Below are positions 1-5,725 of a DNA stretch of 12,077 bases, piece by piece. Numbering within the stretch: the first letter of the stretch is position 1; each line of letters begins with the position of its first letter. A model generated the notes under the pieces. The model was given only the letters and a program-made list of their open reading frames with translations. It was not told the DNA's origin and searched no databases. The position numbers and the translations under genes were made by a program. The stretch is taken from positions 1-12,077 of the forward strand of contig JAISNF010000347.1 of NCBI GenBank assembly GCA_031276415.1, read 5' to 3'. This DNA is from Planctomycetaceae bacterium (lineage in GTDB: Bacteria > Planctomycetota > Planctomycetia > Pirellulales > Thermoguttaceae).

Positions 1-387
1 GGAATCGCAGAACGTTTCAGCGAATTGGGTTATCACTTCGATGAGGTTACCCATCCCTTCGGTTTTAAATTCAAACAAAATGGAATCGTTGTCGCCCAAG
101 CCGATATTTTACTCGAAAACCCCACTAACATTATTGTCATTGAAATTAAAGTAAAACCAGAAGAACGAGATGTTAAACAACTCTTGACAAAAATGCTCAA
201 TATCCGCAAATATTATGAGCATGACCCTACCAAAAATATCAAAACATTAAGCGGTGCTCTTGCCGGTGCCATCTTCCCAAAACAAGTTAAAGAATCAGCC
301 CTTAAATCAGGATTCTTTGTTATTACACAAAAAGGTGATACCGTCAAAATCGATATCCCAAAAGAATTCAAACCAAGAGAATTTTAA
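1..387 (+). CDS. PD-(D/E)XK nuclease-like protein, 3' part only
   Basis: The open frame runs in from the left edge, so the true start lies outside the window; the TTG at 25 is not a convincing start because the frame is open and protein-like before it. 128 residues are visible. Counting from base 1, they include an Asp at 35 in ADILLEN, then a hydrophobic strand ending in E48-I-K50. This D...ExK arrangement is typical of the PD-(D/E)XK nuclease fold. The later AGAIFPKQVKESALKSGFFV and GDTVKI segments resemble the C-terminus of widespread uncharacterised proteins (DUF3782-like) that have a coiled-coil N-terminus before this fold; this is a family recollection, not a search result. Nuclease activity is inferred only from the fold. 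Synonymous sites favour C over G, unlike ClpB or amrS downstream. The 3' end is followed after 4 bp by an inverted-repeat element. Confidence 0.65.
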   Translation, partial: GIAERFSELGYHFDEVTHPFGFKFKQNGIVVAQADILLENPTNIIVIEIKVKPEERDVKQLLTKMLNIRKYYEHDPTKNIKTLSGALAGAIFPKQVKESALKSGFFVITQKGDTVKIDIPKEFKPREF

Positions 388-391
388 AATA

Positions 392-490
392 GGGAACTTC
401 TAAAAACCTTGTTTCTTAAAAATTGTATCCTTAAAAAATAAGGACTTGCAAACGATTTTTCAAATAAAAATTAGGTTTTTAGAAGTTCCC
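392..490. repeat. MITE-like inverted-repeat element, copy A
   Basis: A 99-bp AT-rich element bounded by a perfect 18-bp inverted repeat: GGGAACTTCTAAAAACCT at 392-409 and its exact reverse complement at 473-490. A smaller inverted pair, TCCTTA/TAAGGA, lies inside. The AATA on both outer sides could be a short target duplication, but on the right it is also the first bases of the next repeat. A diverged copy lies in the opposite orientation at 5330-5436. It has no coding capacity. It could be a non-autonomous transposable element or a transcribed hairpin. Confidence 0.6.
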
Positions 491-605
491 AATAGTGAAT
501 AGTTAGTAGTGAATAGTTCGCAAGCGGAATTATTACCAAAATGTTTTGCTAAAGATTCCGCATTGCGAAACACTATTAACTATAAACTACTAACTATTCA
601 CTATT
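491..605. repeat. Heptad-repeat palindrome, element 1
   Basis: A large imperfect palindrome. The left arm (491-530) consists of 7-bp units GTGAATA, GTTAGTA, GTGAATA starting at 495, then TTCGCAAGCGGAAT. The right arm (555-605) begins ATTCCGCATTGCGAA and continues with the complementary heptads, ending AACTATTCACTATT. The roughly 24-bp loop contains ACCAAAATGTTTTG. Related copies lie at 1927-2042, 4989-5330 and 9057-9182. It abuts the preceding 99-bp element directly. Confidence 0.8.
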
Positions 606-687
606 TGGTGAGGTTGTTGGTCAATTTCTCTAAAAATATTTCATAGATTCTGGACTTGTCTTGTATTTTCTGTAAAATTGCCCCTCA

Positions 688-771
688 GTCTTGAAAAACA
701 TGACCACAATATCTTCAGACTTTACCGTAAAATCTTTGAACTTTGCCGTATTGTCTTTTTGATAATAAGCG
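688..771. repeat. Degenerate 21-bp tandem repeat
   Basis: Three contiguous 21-bp units are visible at 688-708, 709-729 and 730-750, and a weaker fourth at 751-771. The middle two are the most alike: each has the form ATCTT...ACTTT-CCGTA. Read on the minus strand they start TACGG-AAAGT. No start codon or long open frame covers them. Apart from the repeats and the terminator-like hairpin at 815-840, I see nothing else in the 245 bp between 606 and 850. Confidence 0.4.
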
Positions 772-814
772 GATTTTCCGGCTGCAATGTACGATGTTTT
801 AGTAAAAACTTAAA

Positions 815-840
815 CGGCGGATTCAATCTGCCGGCTTTTT
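815..840 (+). terminator. Terminator-like hairpin just before the ClpB fragment
   Basis: CGGCGGA (815-821) can pair with TCTGCCG (827-833) with one G-T wobble and a 5-base loop, and a GC then TTTTT follows (834-840). This is the shape of a short rho-independent terminator. It sits only 10 bp upstream of the first ATG of the ClpB-like frame, so transcription of that gene must start within or after it or read through it. Confidence 0.45.
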
Positions 841-850
841 ATGACTATTT

Positions 851-1924
851 ATGACTATGAAAAATTTAACAATACAAAAAGAAAATTCATCGGAGGAACC
901 CCAAACACAATCATCAAAACGCCGTTTATTGCGTCAGGTTGTTGGTCCTGATGAGATTGCGGAAGTTGTCAGCAGTTGGACGGGAATCCCGATTAGCCGC
1001 ATGATGGAAACGGAACGCACGAAACTGCTTGTTCTTGAAGAACGTCTTCATCGCCGTCTTGTTGGGCAAAACGAAGCGGTTGATGCTGTTTCCAATGCGG
1101 TACGCCGAAGCCGTAGCGGATTGCAAGACCCGAATCGTCCGATTGGTTCGTTCCTGTTTTTGGGACCGACCGGAGTGGGCAAAACGGAACTTTGCAAGGC
1201 TCTTGCCGAAGCCATGTTTGACGATGAGAACGCTATGATTCGAATTGATATGAGTGAATTTATGGAAAAACATTCGGTGAGCCGGCTAATTGGTGCGCCA
1301 CCGGGTTATGTTGGTTACGACGAGGGCGGAATGCTTACCGAAGCGGTTCGGCGGCGTCCGTACAGTGTTGTGTTGTTTGACGAGATGGAAAAGGCTCATC
1401 GGGACGTGTTCAATGTATTGCTTCAAGTTCTTGACGATGGGCGTTTGTCCGATAATCAGGGGCACACGGTTGATTTTACGAACACGATTATTGTTATGAC
1501 TTCGAATATCGGCAGTCAGGTGATTCAGGAAATTGCCCGCGAACATGGTTCGGAGGAAACAATGCAGGAAGCGGTGAAAGATTTATTGCATCAACATTTT
1601 CTGCCGGAATTTTTGAACCGGATAGATGAGACTATTATTTTTCATCCGTTGAACCGCAATGAGATTACTAAAATTGTTGAGTTACAGTTGGAGCGGTTGA
1701 AAAAGCAACTGGAGAAACAAAATGTTACGCTGACAATTTCCGACCGTGTTGTATTGGAAGTTGCGGAGCGGGGATATGATCCGACGTTTGGCGCACGTCC
1801 GTTGAAACGGGTTATCCAACGGCAAATTCAAAATCCGCTGGCGGTATTGCTTTTGCAACATCAAAGCGATGAAAAATCAACCGCCCATGTGGATTTCGAG
1901 GACGGAAAATTTGTATTCCAATAA
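851..1924 (+). CDS. ClpB-type AAA+ ATPase, second nucleotide-binding domain only
   Basis: The 357-residue protein matches the C-terminal part of the ClpB disaggregase. It starts where the middle domain ends (residues 30-50, VGPDEIAEVV then WTGIPISR) and continues through NBD2. Visible motifs: Walker A GPTGVGKT (105-112), pore loop GYVGYDEGG (152-160), Walker B VVLFDE (173-178), sensor 1 TSN (217-219), arginine-finger segment FLNRID (254-259) and sensor 2 GARPLKR (314-320). All catalytic residues look intact. Full ClpB is about 860 residues; the N-domain, NBD1 and regulatory middle domain are absent, replaced by about 25 polar residues without resemblance to ClpB. The start is 851 or the in-frame ATG at 857; a stop at 842-844 prevents any longer protein. 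No clear ribosome-binding site is seen. It is either a decayed duplicate of clpB or a functional NBD2-only chaperone ATPase; the clean frame and intact motifs favour continued selection or very recent truncation. ClpC is less likely, given EAVRRRPYSVVLFDE. Confidence 0.85.
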   Translation: MTMKNLTIQKENSSEEPQTQSSKRRLLRQVVGPDEIAEVVSSWTGIPISRMMETERTKLLVLEERLHRRLVGQNEAVDAVSNAVRRSRSGLQDPNRPIGSFLFLGPTGVGKTELCKALAEAMFDDENAMIRIDMSEFMEKHSVSRLIGAPPGYVGYDEGGMLTEAVRRRPYSVVLFDEMEKAHRDVFNVLLQVLDDGRLSDNQGHTVDFTNTIIVMTSNIGSQVIQEIAREHGSEETMQEAVKDLLHQHFLPEFLNRIDETIIFHPLNRNEITKIVELQLERLKKQLEKQNVTLTISDRVVLEVAERGYDPTFGARPLKRVIQRQIQNPLAVLLLQHQSDEKSTAHVDFEDGKFVFQ

Positions 1925-1926
1925 TT

Positions 1927-2042
1927 TTATAGTTAATAGTTAGTAGTGAATAGTGAATAGTTCGCAAGCGGAATTATAACCACAACGTCAATAATTCCGC
2001 ATTGCGAACACTATTCACTACTAACTATTAACTATTAACTAA
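1927..2042. repeat. Heptad-repeat palindrome, element 2
   Basis: It begins 2 bp after the ClpB-fragment stop codon. The left arm has heptads GTTAATA, GTTAGTA, GTGAATA, GTGAATA and then GTTCGCAAGCGGAATTA. The right arm from 1992 is TAATTCCGCATTGCGAA followed by the complementary heptads through 2042. The loop is about 14 bp. The arms can form a hairpin of roughly 50 bp. It could act as a transcript 3' end or mRNA-stabilising hairpin, though it lacks a classic U-tract. Confidence 0.8.
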
Positions 2043-2139
2043 AAAATCATCTGCGGACAAGTTTCCTTACTGTGGTTAAATAAAATGCTTAAATAAAAAA
2101 GAATTTTTTAAAAAGTCGGAAAAACCGTGTAAATTCGTC

Positions 2140-2168
2140 TTGACCGAAACGGCGAATTTTCATATCTT
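2140..2168 (+). promoter_or_regulatory. Sigma-70-type promoter for the candidate RNA
   Basis: TTGACC at 2140-2145 is separated by exactly 17 bp from TATCTT at 2163-2168. This is a good match to a housekeeping -35/-10 pair. A start near 2175 would be expected. No convincing open reading frame follows before a strong terminator at 2373-2411, which suggests the product is an RNA or an untranslated leader. Confidence 0.5.
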
Positions 2169-2174
2169 GTTGCA

Positions 2175-2411
2175 ATCATGAAAATGATGTCATGCAAGGA
2201 TGTGTGGCGTTAATCGGACGTGCATTTGGGCGGCTTTGAGGGCTTGACCTGCGGTCTGCGTAGTGTTTTCCAATGTAAGGATGCAAAGGAACACTTCGAA
2301 AATTCAGGAAAAAGAAAAGGATTTCTTTTCCGATCTTCTCATTTGGTATTTTGTATCGGATGTGGAGTTTCACCGTCGGTTCAACGGATTGACCCGACGG
2401 TTTTTTATTTT
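2175..2411 (+). ncRNA. Candidate structured non-coding RNA or amrS leader
   Basis: This 237-nt stretch lies between a promoter-like sequence and a strong intrinsic terminator. It is more GC-rich than the surrounding spacer. Small local hairpins can be drawn: ATCAT/ATGAT near 2176-2188, GACC-TGC-GGTC near 2246-2256, AGTGTT..CC with GGAACACT (2262-2295), and GAAAAG/CTTTTC (2314-2330). I do not recognise 6S RNA, SRP RNA, RNase P, tmRNA, a T-box or a common riboswitch consensus in it. Because the terminator ends about 44 bp before the amrS start, it may be an attenuated leader (riboswitch-like) for amrS; otherwise it is a free-standing small RNA. The exact 5' end is inferred from the promoter. 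Confidence 0.4.
2373..2411 (+). terminator. Strong rho-independent terminator
   Basis: CCGTCGGTTCAA (2373-2384) pairs with TTGACCCGACGG (2389-2400), a 12-bp stem with a single mismatch closed by a CGGA loop, followed directly by TTTTTTATTTT (2401-2411). It ends the putative RNA at 2175-2411 and lies upstream of amrS. It argues that the longer in-frame start at 2263 for the radical SAM gene is not used. Confidence 0.85.
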
Positions 2412-2454
2412 CACGTATAAAATCAAGCAATCAAACAACCAAGCAAATGATCGA

Positions 2455-3435
2455 ATGGTAACATGTAATCTTTGTCCGCGTTATTGTTCAATCAAGGAAG
2501 GGGCATTCGGATTTTGTGGTATTCGGACATGCCGGAACGGTGAAATTGTTTTGCTCGCTTATGGCAAAAACACCGGATTAGCAATTGATCCGATTGAGAA
2601 AAAACCGCTCAATCATTTTTATCCGGGTTCTCAGGTTTTGTCGTTTGGTTCTATTGGGTGCAATTTTGGTTGCCGTTTTTGTCAAAATTGGTCAACGGCG
2701 CATTCACGGGATTTGTCGTTGCTCAAAAAGAGTTCAACACCGGAGGAAATCGTTGATTTGGCAAAACATTTTCAATGCCGAAGTGTTGCGTTTACGTACA
2801 ATGAGCCTATTATTGGGGCGGAATACGTTCTTGATGTTGCTCGGCTTTGCCGGCGTGAGGGAATTAAAACGGTTGCCGTATCCAACGGTTTCATCGCTGA
2901 AAATGAACGCCGAACTTTTTTCGATCAAATTGATGCGGTCAATATTGATCTTAAATCGTTTTCGGACGAATTTTATCAAAAATACTGCAACAGCCGTTTG
3001 GAGCCGGTTTTGGAAACGCTTTGTTATCTTGCCCGTCAATCGACAACATGGTTTGAGGTAACAACACTTTTGATTCCAACGCTCAATGATTCGGATGCGG
3101 AGATTGAGTTACTTTCGCAATGGTTGGTACGAAATCTTGGGGTGGAGACGCCGGTTCATTTTTCGGCGTTCCATCCGGCGTATCAATTAACCGATTTGCC
3201 GCCAACTCCGCCTCAAACATTATTTCGGGCGCGTGAAATTGCGCATTCGGCGGGACTTTGTTTTGTTTACACGGGCAACATTAACGATCCGGCGGGGCAA
3301 ACAACTTACTGCCCGCAATGCCGTCAATCGGTTATTTCGCGTAATCGTTATCGGATTGACGAATACAATATTGACACGGAATCCTGCTGCCGATTCTGCG
3401 GTCAAACAATTTCAGGACAATTCGAAGAAGAATAA
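2455..3435 (+). CDS. amrS: AmmeMemoRadiSam system radical SAM enzyme
   Basis: The 326-residue protein has the AmrS-type layout. The N-terminal CNLCPRYC (4-11) with C21-G-I-R is followed by the radical SAM cluster motif C69-x3-C73-x2-C76 (CNFGCRFC), which holds a 4Fe-4S cluster for S-adenosylmethionine cleavage. AFTYNEP (112-118), VSNGF (142-146) and NIDLKSF (163-169) follow, as in PflA-like activases. A C-terminal zinc-ribbon-like Cys set (C286, C289, C311/C312, C315) is typical of this family. The family often occurs with Memo-like and AMMECR1-like genes, neither of which is in this window; the substrate is unknown. I chose the ATG at 2455 because the frame upstream (open to 2263) runs through the terminator and lacks family-like sequence, whereas CNLCPRYC begins three residues after this ATG. 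No clear Shine-Dalgarno is present. It is convergent with the MATE gene. Confidence 0.88.
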   Translation: MVTCNLCPRYCSIKEGAFGFCGIRTCRNGEIVLLAYGKNTGLAIDPIEKKPLNHFYPGSQVLSFGSIGCNFGCRFCQNWSTAHSRDLSLLKKSSTPEEIVDLAKHFQCRSVAFTYNEPIIGAEYVLDVARLCRREGIKTVAVSNGFIAENERRTFFDQIDAVNIDLKSFSDEFYQKYCNSRLEPVLETLCYLARQSTTWFEVTTLLIPTLNDSDAEIELLSQWLVRNLGVETPVHFSAFHPAYQLTDLPPTPPQTLFRAREIAHSAGLCFVYTGNINDPAGQTTYCPQCRQSVISRNRYRIDEYNIDTESCCRFCGQTISGQFEEE

Positions 3436-3445
3436 AATATAAATT

Positions 3446-3501
3446 ATCTGCGAAAATCTGCGTTATCTGCGGAAAAATTTATCAGCGTCATCTGCGGACA
3501 A
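3446..3501. repeat. ATCTGCG short repeats between convergent genes
   Basis: ATCTGCG occurs at 3446-3452, 3456-3462, 3465-3471 and 3490-3496, with a variant ATCAGCG at 3481-3487. The 13-bp CATCTGCGGACAA at 3489-3501 also occurs at 2048-2060, next to heptad element 2. The array fills the gap between the ends of amrS and the MATE gene. No hairpin terminator is seen here. Confidence 0.6.
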
Positions 3502-4908
3502 TTATCTATTTTGCAATTCTTTTTCGATAACACGCATCGATTCCCATTTTTTGCCCAGAAAACGGAATGTGAAAAAAATGAAATAGAGAACAACATTGGC
3601 AGTTAGAATAATCCAGCACCATATCAACCCCAAACCAAAATAATGAACACCGGCAAAACATATCAACGGCAAAAGCGGCGCAACAATAAGTACAACACGC
3701 ATCACAAATACAGTGTCACCGGCTCCACGTAACGTCGATACGGCAATACATGCGCAACTGTCAAAGAAAATATACAACGCAATAAAACGAAGAAGAATAA
3801 CCGTTAAATGATAAATCGATTCAAATTCGTCCGGTGTTGAAAACGCCGAAAATGCCGATAACAAAAAATCCGGCAACAGCAGAAATAAAATCGCAAAAAA
3901 TCCCGAATAAATACAACCAATAATAAAAGAGGTGTTCGTTACACGTCTCGCTAAATCAGGACGATTATTGCCCAATTGATTGCCGACCATCGACGTAACC
4001 ACAATGCCAATCCCCAACATCGGAATAAATGTTAAAGAATTTAACGTAAAGGCTATCGTGGTTGCGTTTCTTGCCAATTCTCCCAATCCGCCGATAATCA
4101 TTAGGAACAATGTAAATGTTACCGTGTCAATAAAAGTGTACGAACCGCTCGGCGTTCCATAATACAAAAGCCGCCCCAATAACGGAAAATCCAACTTCAT
4201 CCCCTCCAAAACCGCATACCGCTTTTCACGCCAATCCGCAAAAAATATTAACACAACATAAATAATCAAACGAACCCATTGCGAAATCATTGTCGCAACC
4301 GCCGCACCCGCAAGCCCCCAAACCGGAAATCCACACTTGCCGAAAATCATACAATAATCAAGAAAAATATTCAGCACCACACAAAATAAGTTATTGTACA
4401 TCTCGATTTGCATTTTGCCGCGCCCCCGAAAAAATGCGGCAGCGGCTTCTCCGCTTATTGTTGCGGCACTTCCCCAAAGAAGATAGTTGAAATAAATTCG
4501 TTCCAACCGGACAAGATTTTCATCATGTTCAAATAAAACAAAAAGATGAATCAAATACGGTTCAAGAAGAAACAAAAACGGTACAACCGCAAAACCAAAC
4601 CATATTCCCTGCCAGACAACAGCACCAATCCGCCGATAATGACCGCTGCCATAATATTGGGCGACAAAGGTTGTAACGAAGGTTGCAATGGCAACAGGAA
4701 TTGCCACTGCCGACCAAAATAACATCATACCTTGCATGGAGGCGGTCATCGAATCAGGGTCATACCACATCAGGAACATCCGATCCGTAAAATTCATAAA
4801 GGAAATCGAACCGCTCGAAATAATCAGCGGAACCGCATGCCATAACACTTCAAACCCGCCGCAAGGACGTGTCCACCATGTTTCAGGCTTTTTCTGTGAT
4901 TGTTCCAT
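3502..4908 (-). CDS. MATE-family multidrug/metabolite exporter
   Basis: The 468-residue polytopic inner-membrane protein matches the MatE (NorM/DinF-like) fold: two homologous six-helix bundles, the usual length for the family. The first half carries VAQYYGSG (82-89) after helix 2 and RGRGKM (161-166). The second half carries the equivalent VGNQLGNNRPDLARR (308-322) and LRGAGDT (393-399). These paired motifs mark the internal duplication. MATE pumps export cationic compounds by sodium or proton antiport; the substrate cannot be told. The N-terminal tail of about 20 residues is polar and the C-terminal tail is basic. Start: ATG at 4906-4908, preceded on its own strand by a weak GGGG at 5-8 bases. 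It stands alone: its end meets amrS convergently and its upstream side is the repeat-rich spacer 4909-5722. Confidence 0.92.
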   Translation of the reverse strand: MEQSQKKPETWWTRPCGGFEVLWHAVPLIISSGSISFMNFTDRMFLMWYDPDSMTASMQGMMLFWSAVAIPVAIATFVTTFVAQYYGSGHYRRIGAVVWQGIWFGFAVVPFLFLLEPYLIHLFVLFEHDENLVRLERIYFNYLLWGSAATISGEAAAAFFRGRGKMQIEMYNNLFCVVLNIFLDYCMIFGKCGFPVWGLAGAAVATMISQWVRLIIYVVLIFFADWREKRYAVLEGMKLDFPLLGRLLYYGTPSGSYTFIDTVTFTLFLMIIGGLGELARNATTIAFTLNSLTFIPMLGIGIVVTSMVGNQLGNNRPDLARRVTNTSFIIGCIYSGFFAILFLLLPDFLLSAFSAFSTPDEFESIYHLTVILLRFIALYIFFDSCACIAVSTLRGAGDTVFVMRVVLIVAPLLPLICFAGVHYFGLGLIWCWIILTANVVLYFIFFTFRFLGKKWESMRVIEKELQNR

Positions 4909-4988
4909 ACCAGCCCCAATCTAAAATTGAAAATAAAATTAAAGACAAAAATAAAATAACCGCCCACAACAATAAACAAGGTCGCCTA

Positions 4989-5330
4989 ACTGAATAACTA
5001 TTCACTATTAACTATTCACTATTCACTACCAACCAACCTCATTTTCACCTAATTTTCCTAACAAAACAACCTCAGTAGCCATGAATTTCCCACAACACAA
5101 ACCTCATTACCTCATTGCTAAAATACAACCGGTTAATTTTGTTAATGAGGTAACGAGGTTAGTCTGTGTTGTATCTTTTGCTACTGAGGTTGTTTTGTAA
5201 AGAAAAATTAGGTGAAAATGAGGTTTACCGCAATGCGGATTAAAACCGTTTTGGTAAAATAGTACGCTTGCGCAACTATTAACTATTCACTATCAACTAT
5301 CAACTATTAACTACTCTCCACTATCAACCG
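4989..5330. repeat. Composite heptad-repeat element 3, with a second palindrome inside
   Basis: Heptads TATTCAC/TATTAAC fill about 4991-5030, and a longer series (TATTAAC, TATTCAC, TATCAAC and so on) fills about 5277-5328. Both are in the same orientation, unlike the inverted arms of the other copies. The core CCGCAATGCGG (5228-5238)...ACGCTTGCGC (5264-5273) is the reverse complement of the core in element 1, including the TTTTGGTA loop motif. The place where the opposite heptad arm should stand is occupied by the 191-bp palindrome at 5035-5225. This looks like an element interrupted or rearranged by a second one. No gene is visible anywhere in 4909-5722. Confidence 0.7.
5035..5225. repeat. 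191-bp long imperfect palindrome
   Basis: AACCTCATTTTCACCTAATTTT (5035-5056) and the following AACAAAACAACCTCAGTAGC (to 5079) find their complements in GCTACTGAGGTTGTTTTGT (from 5180) and AAAATTAGGTGAAAATGAGGTT (to 5225). An inner pair, ACAACACA...CCTCATTACCTCATT (5092-5116), complements 5144-5172 with a few mismatches. The loop of about 27 bp is centred on AACCGGTT. It has no coding potential and could extrude as a cruciform or fold as one long RNA hairpin. Confidence 0.8.
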
Positions 5331-5436
5331 GCAACTTCTAAAAAACAACTTTTTAGACGAAAAATATTTACAAATTTACAAGTCCTTATTTTTAAGGATG
5401 TGAATTTTTTAAAAACAAGGTTTTTAAAAAATTGCC
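5330..5436. repeat. MITE-like inverted-repeat element, copy B (inverted)
   Basis: This region is related to the reverse complement of 392-490. The shared stretch includes CAAGTCCTTATTTTT-AAGGAT (5379-5399) and AAACAAGGTTTTTA (5413-5426). The ends are imperfectly inverted (GGCAACTTCTAAAAAAC versus the complement of GTTTTTAAAAAATTGCC). A further half-site, GTTTTTAGAAGTACC, lies at 5532-5546. It is more decayed than copy A. Confidence 0.5.
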
Positions 5437-5481
5437 TAATATTATAATTGACTTTTGGTCTAAAATAATTTTTTAAAATTC

Positions 5482-5514
5482 CTTTCTGTGAAGAACTCTG
5501 TGTTCTCTGTGGTT
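5482..5514. repeat. TCTGTG decamer repeats
   Basis: Three roughly 10-bp units, TTCTGTGAAG, AACTCTGTGT and TCTCTGTGGT (5484-5513), are set in an otherwise AT-rich spacer. They resemble the ATCTGCG array at 3446-3501 in style (short period, CTG-G core) but not in sequence. Between here and the RND start I see only AT-rich sequence and the small direct repeat at 5696-5725. Confidence 0.4.
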
Positions 5515-5695
5515 TTAAAAAGTAAATTTGAGTTTTTAGAAGTACCTGCTAATCATCGTTTAGAGATTTCATCAGCGTATTGCGAAACTCTTTGTGCGTT
5601 TTTTTTGCTCTCTTGTAACCGCTTTCTGTTTCGGATAAAATACGAACTCATTCGATTTTTTACGATTGTACACAATCTTGATTAGCACGATCTTG

Positions 5696-5725
5696 ATTAA
5701 AATATTATGTAATTAAAATATTATG
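5696..5725 (+). repeat. Direct repeat carrying the RND start codon
   Basis: ATTAAAATATTATG occurs at 5696-5709 and again at 5712-5725. The second copy supplies the ATG of the RND gene (5723). The first supplies an ATG (5707) followed at once by TAA, a start-stop pair in another frame. ATCTTGATTA is also duplicated just upstream (5675-5684 and 5690-5699). No Shine-Dalgarno sequence is evident. Confidence 0.55.

Noticed and set aside
491..605. CRISPR array
   Set aside because: The repeats are 7-bp tandem units without spacers and form a palindrome; no cas gene is present.
926..1273. Minus-strand frame opposite the ClpB gene
   Set aside because: It is a shadow of a gene with unambiguous AAA+ motifs on the plus strand.
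2175..2411. Cobalamin, TPP, FMN or T-box leader
   Set aside because: None of the conserved boxes of those families is visible.
2263..2454. N-terminal extension of the radical SAM protein from the TTG at 2263
   Set aside because: It crosses a strong terminator and has no family-like sequence; the conserved CNLCPRYC starts right after the ATG at 2455.
5488..5685. 65-codon plus-strand frame before the RND gene
   Set aside because: It begins inside the TCTGTG repeat and lacks a protein-like pattern or ribosome-binding site.
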